From CAZYMF01 sp964648215 (GTDB lineage: Bacteria > Desulfobacterota > Binatia > HRBIN30 > JACQVA1): a stretch of DNA of 39,022 nt. The number at the start of each line of letters is the position of its first letter. Position 1 is the stretch's first letter. Shown here piece by piece: positions 33,777 through 39,022 of the stretch. Both the position numbers and the translations under genes were made by a program. The DNA lies in assembly GCA_964648215.1 (NCBI GenBank), contig CAZYMF010000022.1:1-39022 (forward strand), given 5' to 3'. Under the pieces are notes generated by a model that made no database searches, was not told the origin of the DNA, and worked only from the letters and a program-made list of their open reading frames with translations.

Positions 33777-35180
33777 ATGCGCATGGCCATGGGATGGACG
33801 CGTTCGGCGATCGCGCTGGCCGCCATGCTGACCCTGGCCGGTTGTGCCGGTGACGGGTCGAGCCCGGCGGCGACGCCGACGTCGACGCCCGTGCCGACCG
33901 CCACGGTCACCGTGCCGCCCTCGGCGACCCCCGTCGTCGTGCCGTCGGCCACCGCCACCGTGCTCCCATCGGCGACAGCCACCATTGCGCCTGTGGCCAC
34001 CTTCACCGCCACGGCCGCACCAACGGAGACGGCGACGCCGTCGCCGTCGAGCACCGGCACGGCGACGCCCGAGCCCAGCGCGACGCCGAGCGTGTCGGCC
34101 AGCAGTCAGTATCTCGCGCCGGGGTCCGACGGTGTCGGCGTGATGACGATGACCTTCACCGACAGCAGCCGCCCGACGATGGCCAACGGCACCTATGCCG
34201 GCTCGGCCACGCGCCGCTTGGTGACCGAGATCTGGTACCCGATCGATGCCAGCCTCGGTGTTGCCGGCAAGGACGTCCGCAACGCTCCCTTCGTCGCCGA
34301 CGGCCAGCGCCACCCGTTGATCCTGTGGAGCCACGGCTTCTTCGACCTGCGCACCGGCGAGGCCTATCTCGCCCATCAGCTCGCCAGCTACGGCTACATC
34401 GTCGCCGCGCCGGACTTTCCCCTGACCAACATGAACGCGCCCGGCGGTGCCAACGTCGACGACGTCGTCAATCAGCCGGGCGACGTAAGCTTCCTCATCG
34501 ATCAGCTCCTCGCCCTCGACGCCGCCGCGGGCAACAACTTCTCCGGCGCCGTCGACGCCGATCGCATCGGCGTAGGCGGACTCTCGCTCGGTGGGTTGAC
34601 GACGACGCTGACCGCGTTTCATCCGACGCTGCGCGACCCGCGGGTGCGCGCCGCCGTTTCGCTTGCGGGTCCGGGTTGTTTCCTCGGCGCCAGCTTCTAC
34701 CAGAACGCCGACGTGCCGTTGTTGATGGTGAACGGCACCATCGATGCCTTCGTGCCGTATCAGCAGAATGCCGTCTTCGGCTACGGCGAGGCGCACGCGC
34801 CCAAGTACCTCGTCACTCTCGCCGCCGGCTCGCACACCGGCTTCACCGGTGCCGCCACCATCCTGTTCGAGAATCTCGACAACCCCGACGACGTCGGCTG
34901 CACCAGCGTCTCTGGCAGCCTCGGCGATGCGGGCGGCGGCTTCCTCGACCTTCTCGGCGGCGCCGATGCCGGTATCATCGCGGGCGACTGCCCGGCAGCG
35001 TGCGCCGATCCGACGCCGCGCCCGCGGGCGATGCGGCCGTCGCGCCAGCACGACCTCGCCATTCTCAGCGTGCTGCCCTTCCTGCAGGCGGAGCTGCGCG
35101 GAGACGTCGCCGCACGGGATTTTGTCGAGTCGACCCTGGCCACGGAGAACCAGGACGTGACCGTGCAGTTCGAACGCTGA
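33777..35180 (+). CDS. Alpha/beta-hydrolase lipoprotein with Thr/Pro stalk
   Basis: This 467-residue protein has a lipobox LAGC (C23). Residues ~30-108 are a low-complexity Thr/Pro/Ala/Ser stalk, followed by an alpha/beta-hydrolase domain related to platelet-activating-factor acetylhydrolase and dienelactone-hydrolase types. HPLILWSHGFF carries the oxyanion loop, GLSLGG the nucleophile S270, NGTIDAFVP the Asp, and AGSHTGF the His. A surface esterase is likely; the substrate is unknown. GGGGGACGAGG precedes ATG 33777. It is divergent from the PhzF-like gene and convergent with the D-threonine-aldolase-like gene across a nonamer array. Confidence 0.88.
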   Translation: MRMAMGWTRSAIALAAMLTLAGCAGDGSSPAATPTSTPVPTATVTVPPSATPVVVPSATATVLPSATATIAPVATFTATAAPTETATPSPSSTGTATPEPSATPSVSASSQYLAPGSDGVGVMTMTFTDSSRPTMANGTYAGSATRRLVTEIWYPIDASLGVAGKDVRNAPFVADGQRHPLILWSHGFFDLRTGEAYLAHQLASYGYIVAAPDFPLTNMNAPGGANVDDVVNQPGDVSFLIDQLLALDAAAGNNFSGAVDADRIGVGGLSLGGLTTTLTAFHPTLRDPRVRAAVSLAGPGCFLGASFYQNADVPLLMVNGTIDAFVPYQQNAVFGYGEAHAPKYLVTLAAGSHTGFTGAATILFENLDNPDDVGCTSVSGSLGDAGGGFLDLLGGADAGIIAGDCPAACADPTPRPRAMRPSRQHDLAILSVLPFLQAELRGDVAARDFVESTLATENQDVTVQFER

Positions 35181-35202
35181 CGTGCGGGAAGAAGATTGCC
35201 GC

Positions 35203-35367
35203 GGATGGAACGGATTAAACGGATTTCGCGGATTCAGCCATGACGTAACAAAAGCCAGTTGCCGCGCGCGGACCTTGTTCCTGGGAAATCGGCGCAATCG
35301 GCAGAGTCCGCGGTTGTCACTTCTTCCTTTCCCCAAATCCGTTTAATCCGTCTAATTCGTTCCATCC
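35203..35367. repeat. Inverted nonamer array (4+4 units)
   Basis: The left arm has GGAT at 35203, 35212, 35221 and 35230. The right arm has ATCC/ATTC at 35337, 35346, 35355 and 35364. Both have an exact period of 9. The units (GGATTAAAC-like) are inverted between arms around a ~100-bp middle. It lies between two convergent genes. It has the same logic as the heptamer arrays but a different unit length. Confidence 0.85.
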
Positions 35368-35388
35368 GTTGTGATCACTTTCTTTTCC

Positions 35389-36372
35389 TCACCAGCCGCG
35401 CAAATCGATCGGCCAGGTGTCGACGACGTCGTCGCCGGACACCAGGTGCAGCCGTTCGTGGTAGGCGATGGTCGGGTCGATGTGGCCCGGCCAGATCCGC
35501 ACGCGGTCGCCGACCTTGACCGGTTGCTCGGGGGCGAAGGTGAGGTGCTCGTCGGAGCAGAACCACACCTGGCCGCCGGTCACGCTCGGGTCGCCGTGAT
35601 CCATGCCGAGCGCCTTCAGGCCGCAGTCGGCGACGGCGTAGCTCGGTGACACCGAGATCACCGTGGCGAGCAGGCTGAGACCCTGGCGAAAGGGCAGGTC
35701 GAGCTTGGCGTAGGCGTTGTCCATCAGGACGTAGGAGCCGGCCTGGATCTCGTTCGCCCAGACGTTGCAGTCGTAGGTGCCGGTGCCGCCGGCGGAGATC
35801 AGCTCGCCGCCGACCTGCGCGTGCGCCGCCAGCAGCAGCCGCATCGACTCCTCGCACAGCCGGGCGCGGGTGTCGCGATCGTCGAGGCCGACGACGTGGC
35901 CTTCGTAGCCCATCACGCCGCGTACATCGAGCCCCTTGGCGCGGGCGAGGTCGGCGAGGCGGCCGGCGGCCTCGGGCAGGCAGCCGCAGCGGGGCAGGCC
36001 GACGTTGACGTCGACGACCACCTGGCGCACGCCGCCGCCGGCCGCCGCCGCGATGGTCGCCTCGGAGTCGACGGCGACGGTGACGCGGGCGTCGAGACGC
36101 GCCAGGCGGCGGGTGTCGAGCACCTCGTTGGCGAGCAGCAGATCCTCGCCGAGCCCGGCCGCGGCCATGCCCTCGACCTCGCGGATGGTGGCGCAGGTGA
36201 AGCGATGATGCCCGTGCGCCGCCTGGCGCCGGGCGAGCGCCGTACACTTGTGCGCCTTCACGTGCGGGCGCAGCCGCGCCCCCGGAAGAGCCGCGGCCAT
36301 CGCCGTCAGATTGCCCTCGAGAACCTCGGCGTCGGCGAGCAACGCCGGGGTTTGCAGCTCGTGAATTTTCAT
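35389..36372 (-). CDS. D-threonine aldolase / D-serine dehydratase-like PLP enzyme
   Basis: This 327-residue fold-type III PLP enzyme has PHVKAHKC (PLP lysine K39), the position used in D-threonine aldolase and DSD-type enzymes. ISAGGTGTYD is the phosphate-binding loop. The metal site appears as PGHIDPT with His and Asp. The role is cleavage or dehydration of D-3-hydroxy-amino acids. GAGGAAAAAA precedes ATG 36372. It is divergent from the K+ channel gene. Confidence 0.88.
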   Translation of the reverse strand: MKIHELQTPALLADAEVLEGNLTAMAAALPGARLRPHVKAHKCTALARRQAAHGHHRFTCATIREVEGMAAAGLGEDLLLANEVLDTRRLARLDARVTVAVDSEATIAAAAGGGVRQVVVDVNVGLPRCGCLPEAAGRLADLARAKGLDVRGVMGYEGHVVGLDDRDTRARLCEESMRLLLAAHAQVGGELISAGGTGTYDCNVWANEIQAGSYVLMDNAYAKLDLPFRQGLSLLATVISVSPSYAVADCGLKALGMDHGDPSVTGGQVWFCSDEHLTFAPEQPVKVGDRVRIWPGHIDPTIAYHERLHLVSGDDVVDTWPIDLRGW

Positions 36373-36421
36373 TTTTTTCCTCTACCTGAAGCGAGCTCCT
36401 TTGCTGAAGAGAACACTCCGG

Positions 36422-36508
36422 CCTCCCCCTTTGGACAACGGGGATGGAGGGGGATTGTCCGCTGTGCACTCAAATCCCCCCTGGGCCTCCTTTGCCAAAG
36501 GAGGGAAC
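36422..36508. repeat. Inverted pair of CCCTTTGG-type palindromes
   Basis: A left copy (36422-36457, core CCCCCTTTGGACAACGGGG) and a right copy (about 36472-36508, core CCTCCTTTGCCAAAGGAGG) are inverted relative to one another. Each also contains its own internal palindrome. Runs of GGGGGATT and AATCCCCC face the short spacer. It sits in the divergent region between the aldolase-like gene and the K+ channel gene. It looks like a dispersed environmental-bacterial repeat. Confidence 0.7.
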
Positions 36509-36618
36509 CTTCTCTCGAAACGCTCCTTGATCCCCATGGGGCATATTCACCCCGCACGCCCCGGCTCCTGTTACTGCTTCCCTGGAGATGCGCCGCGTTC
36601 CCGGCTAGAAGAGCGCCC

Positions 36619-37623
36619 ATGCCGCGCCGGCCCGCCCTGCTCACCGCCATCGCCGCCCTCATGGCGCTGAATATCGTCGGTACCCTGGGATACATGACGA
36701 TCACCGGCATGAGCTTCATGGACGCGCTCTACATGACGGTGATCACGCTGTCGACCGTCGGCTTTCACGAGGTCCGGCCGCTCGGCACGGCGGGGCGGCT
36801 TTTCACCGTCGGCCTCATCGGCGCCGGCTTGGGAATCGTCTTCTACAGTGTCACCATCTTCGCGCGCGACGTGATCGAAGGCGAGATTCAGCGAACACTC
36901 GGGAGGCGTAGGGTGCAGCGACAGATCTCTCACATGCACGACCACTTCATCGTCTGCGGCTTCGGCCGCATGGGCCGCATCGTCTGCAAGGAGCTGGCGG
37001 CCAAGCCGTCGCCGTTCGTCGTCATCGAGCGGCAGGCGGAGGCCCTCCGCTACCTCGAGGAAGACCAGTACCCCTGCGTCGAAGGCGACGCCACCGAGGA
37101 TAGCGTCCTGGAGGAAGCCGGCATCAAACGCGCGCGCGGGCTGGTCGCCGCGCTGTCGACCGACTCGGACAACGTCTACGTCGTTCTCAGCGCGCGGGAG
37201 CTCAACCCGAATCTCCTCATCGTCGCCCGCGCCGAGGACGACCGCAGCGAGCGCAAGCTGCTGCACGCCGGCGCCACGCGCGTGGTCTCGCCCTACGTCA
37301 TCGGCGGCTATCGCATGGCGCACTCGCTGCTGCGCCCCGCCGTCCTCGACGTCATCGACCTCGCCACCCACTACCGCAGCATGGAGCTGCAGATCGAGGA
37401 GGTCACCGTCGCCAAGGGCGGCTTCGGCGAGGGCGGCACGCTGCAGCAGTCGGGCATCCGCGAGAAGCTCGGCATCATCGTCATCGCCATCAAGAAGCCG
37501 AGCGGGGAGATGATGTTCAATCCCGTGGCCGACGTCCGCATCGAGGCCGGCGATCGCCTGGTGCTGATCGGGCAGACGGAGAGTCTGCGCGAGCTGGAGA
37601 GAAGGTTGCAGACGGAGGGGTGA
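36619..37623 (+). CDS. Two-TM potassium channel with RCK (TrkA-N/TrkA-C) domain
   Basis: This 334-residue protein has TM1 at about 8-28, a pore helix with filter TLSTVGFHEVRP (TVGF 46-49, then H-E instead of G-D), and TM2 at about 60-82. A cytosolic RCK follows: IVCGFGRMGRIV (Rossmann glycines, ~112) and a VVEGD-like CVEGDATEDSVL segment. A TrkA-C domain lies at ~255-330 (IREKLGIIVIAIKK...AGDRLVLIGQ). It is an MthK/Kch-like ligand-gated K+ channel. The ribosome site is weak (AGAAGAG). The GH172-like gene follows after a heptamer array. Confidence 0.92.
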   Translation: MPRRPALLTAIAALMALNIVGTLGYMTITGMSFMDALYMTVITLSTVGFHEVRPLGTAGRLFTVGLIGAGLGIVFYSVTIFARDVIEGEIQRTLGRRRVQRQISHMHDHFIVCGFGRMGRIVCKELAAKPSPFVVIERQAEALRYLEEDQYPCVEGDATEDSVLEEAGIKRARGLVAALSTDSDNVYVVLSARELNPNLLIVARAEDDRSERKLLHAGATRVVSPYVIGGYRMAHSLLRPAVLDVIDLATHYRSMELQIEEVTVAKGGFGEGGTLQQSGIREKLGIIVIAIKKPSGEMMFNPVADVRIEAGDRLVLIGQTESLRELERRLQTEG

Positions 37624-37631
37624 GGAAGAGC

Positions 37632-37666
37632 GGTTCAAGGTCCAAGGTTGAAGGTCAAAGGCGAAG
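37632..37666. repeat. Single-arm heptamer array
   Basis: Five contiguous heptamers of pattern GGTYSAA or close variants have GG at 37632, 37639, 37646, 37653 and 37660, exactly every 7 bases. No inverted partner arm is found before the next gene starts at 37688. It lies just after the K+ channel stop, between two same-strand genes. Confidence 0.8.
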
Positions 37667-37687
37667 AGAAAGGGAGAGACGACGGGG

Positions 37688-38869
37688 GTGAAGATGAAAG
37701 GGCAGGGGTTGTTCGATGCTTCGGTGATCGATCTCGGTCTCGACTGTCGGGCGGTGACCTTCGAGAATCCGACGGGCGAGCGGGGGGCCGGCGGGCGCAG
37801 TCATCGCGGGCGCAAGGGGGCGCCGTCGCGGCGTGTGGCAGCCGGGGAGCGCGTCGTGCTCGCCGATCTGGCCGGGCCGGGGACGCTGCGGCACATCTGG
37901 ATGACCTTTCCACCGGCGCCGCCGGAGGCGATGCGCTCGCTCGTGCTCGAGGTCTTCTACGACGGCGCCGAGGAGCCGAGCGTATCGGTGCCCTGTCTCG
38001 ACTTCTTCGCCTCGCCCCACGGCCGCCCGGCAGCGTTCGATTCGGCGCTGGTCTCGGTCCACGAGGGCCGGGGGTTCAACGCCTACTTCCCGATGCCGTT
38101 TCGTCGTCGCGTGCGCGTCGAGCTGACCAACGCCGGCGCGCGAACGACCGTGCTGTACTACCAGATCGACTACACGCTGGAGGAAGACCTCCCGGAGGAA
38201 TCGGGCTACCTGCACGCCGTCTTCGGCCGCGAGAACCCGACGACGCGCGAGCGCGATTTCGTCATCGCCGACGGCCTGCGCGGACCGGGACGCTTTCTCG
38301 GCTGCGCCGTCGGCGTGCGCGTCATCGATCCCGGCTTCTGGTACGGCGAGGGCGAGGTCAAGGTCTACCGTGACGGTGATCGCGACTACCCGACGATCTG
38401 CGGCACCGGCCTGGAGGACTACGTCGGCACGGCGTGGGGCATGGGGCCGCACGCGGCCTTCTATGCCGGCGCTCCGCTCGACGTTCACGATCCCTCCCAC
38501 GCGGCGCGCCCCGACTTCGTCGGCTTCTATCGCTGGCACGTGCCCGACCCGATCGTCTACCGCGAGGAGCTGCGGGTGACGATCCAGCAGATCGGCTACG
38601 CGCTCTTCACCGAGGGGCAAGAGGAGGAGCTCGCCCGCTACGCGCAGACCAACCCCGCCGCCGGCGCCGGCTGGGAGCGCAACCCGCAGCCGGGGGTCCT
38701 GGCGCGCGGCATCGCCGAGCGCGTCGACGACTACTGCGCCACCGCCTACGTCTACTGCCGCCAGCCGCAGCCGGTGCCGCGCGTCGACATCGCCGCCGCA
38801 ATCGCCGACATCGGGCGGCGCCCCTACGAGCACCCGAGCCCGTTCGAGGTCGTGCTCGCCGGCGCGTAG
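37688..38869 (+). CDS. DUF2961 protein, glycoside hydrolase family 172-like
   Basis: This 393-residue protein has the jelly-roll features of DUF2961: GTLRHIWMTFP near 65, CLDFFASPHG near 110, ELTNAG, and ICGTGLEDYVGTAWG (acidic catalytic segment). DFVGFYRWHVPDPI then follows. GH172 includes alpha-D-fructofuranosidase/difructose-dianhydride-type and D-arabinofuranosidase enzymes. Ligand specificity is not readable. No signal peptide is seen, so a cytoplasmic site is suggested. The start is GTG 37688 or ATG 37694, both following a GA-rich stretch. Confidence 0.85.
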   Translation: MKMKGQGLFDASVIDLGLDCRAVTFENPTGERGAGGRSHRGRKGAPSRRVAAGERVVLADLAGPGTLRHIWMTFPPAPPEAMRSLVLEVFYDGAEEPSVSVPCLDFFASPHGRPAAFDSALVSVHEGRGFNAYFPMPFRRRVRVELTNAGARTTVLYYQIDYTLEEDLPEESGYLHAVFGRENPTTRERDFVIADGLRGPGRFLGCAVGVRVIDPGFWYGEGEVKVYRDGDRDYPTICGTGLEDYVGTAWGMGPHAAFYAGAPLDVHDPSHAARPDFVGFYRWHVPDPIVYREELRVTIQQIGYALFTEGQEEELARYAQTNPAAGAGWERNPQPGVLARGIAERVDDYCATAYVYCRQPQPVPRVDIAAAIADIGRRPYEHPSPFEVVLAGA

Positions 38870-39022
38870 GCGCTCCCTCCGCGGCGTGGCCGCGACCGAT
38901 GGCGAGCTGGGACAGGCTGCTGACCGCCAACGCCGTTGCCGGGCCGGAGAGCGACAGGGTCGTCCGAACCGGGGGCAGCCCTTGAAACTAGAACCAGCCT
39001 GAGCCAACTCGCGTTTTTCGAT
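38870..39022. other. Intergenic tail
   Basis: These 153 bp lie after the GH172-like gene. I see no supported gene, terminator or repeat. A 28-codon frame (ATG 38899 to TGA 38985) has no ribosome site or recognisable content. Confidence 0.5.

Noticed and set aside
33747..35336. Long open frame antisense to the alpha/beta-hydrolase lipoprotein (529 codons)
   Set aside because: A compositional shadow of a high-GC gene: Arg/Gly/Glu-rich, no family motif, and the plus-strand gene has clear catalytic motifs.

Overview
The window is GC-rich bacterial chromosome with dense, mostly leaderless coding and one 100-N assembly gap (13080-13179). No tRNA, rRNA, CRISPR array, transposase or phage gene is visible. 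The exported proteins have Thr/Pro-rich linkers, Cys-rich modules and a C-terminal paired EF-hand (dockerin-like) domain of a type I associate with uncultured Desulfobacterota-like or Binatota-like lineages. Together with type II DMSO-reductase-family parts, this suggests such an environmental anaerobe or facultative organism. That placement is inference; there is no marker gene in the window.

Layout. 1-4780: an arsenic resistance island. A partial HdrA-like redox gene (minus) is divergent from arsR-acr3-arsD-arsA-arsC (plus), and two matching ArsR-type dyads lie between them. 5118-11483: two large exported beta-propeller proteins. 11550-12404: a nucleotidyltransferase-fold protein. 12460-15634: a Fur-box promoter driving feoB, a small Cys-rich protein and a DtxR-FeoA fusion. 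15724-17551: a radical SAM/SPASM protein divergent from a small putative DNA-binding protein. 17566-18921: a MauG-like di-heme peroxidase lipoprotein. 19085-25201 (all minus): TetR, b-type cytochrome, heme-b gamma subunit, four-cluster Fe-S beta subunit, TorD-like chaperone, MoaA, a membrane protein and a second gamma-like protein. This is a type II DMSO-reductase-family module with no catalytic molybdopterin subunit in the window. 25332-28123: a Crp/Fnr regulator with four cysteines, divergent from a CBS protein and an NtrC-type regulator with a wrecked ATPase site. 28224-38869: a mixed metabolic region with flavin reductase, TPR lipoprotein, SDR, CBS-ACT, cupin, enoyl-CoA hydratase, PhzF, alpha/beta-hydrolase lipoprotein, D-threonine-aldolase-like enzyme, K+ channel with RCK domain and a DUF2961/GH172 protein.

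How it fits together. Three metal or redox sensing circuits are readable from the DNA: ArsR dyads at the ars promoter, a Fur box filling the feoB promoter spacer, and a Cys-bearing Crp/Fnr protein beside the Mo-enzyme module. The most unusual non-coding signal is a set of intergenic elements built from strictly periodic degenerate heptamers (nonamers in one case). They are usually arranged as two inverted arms of equal unit number, with at least six sites between 15.6 and 37.7 kb.
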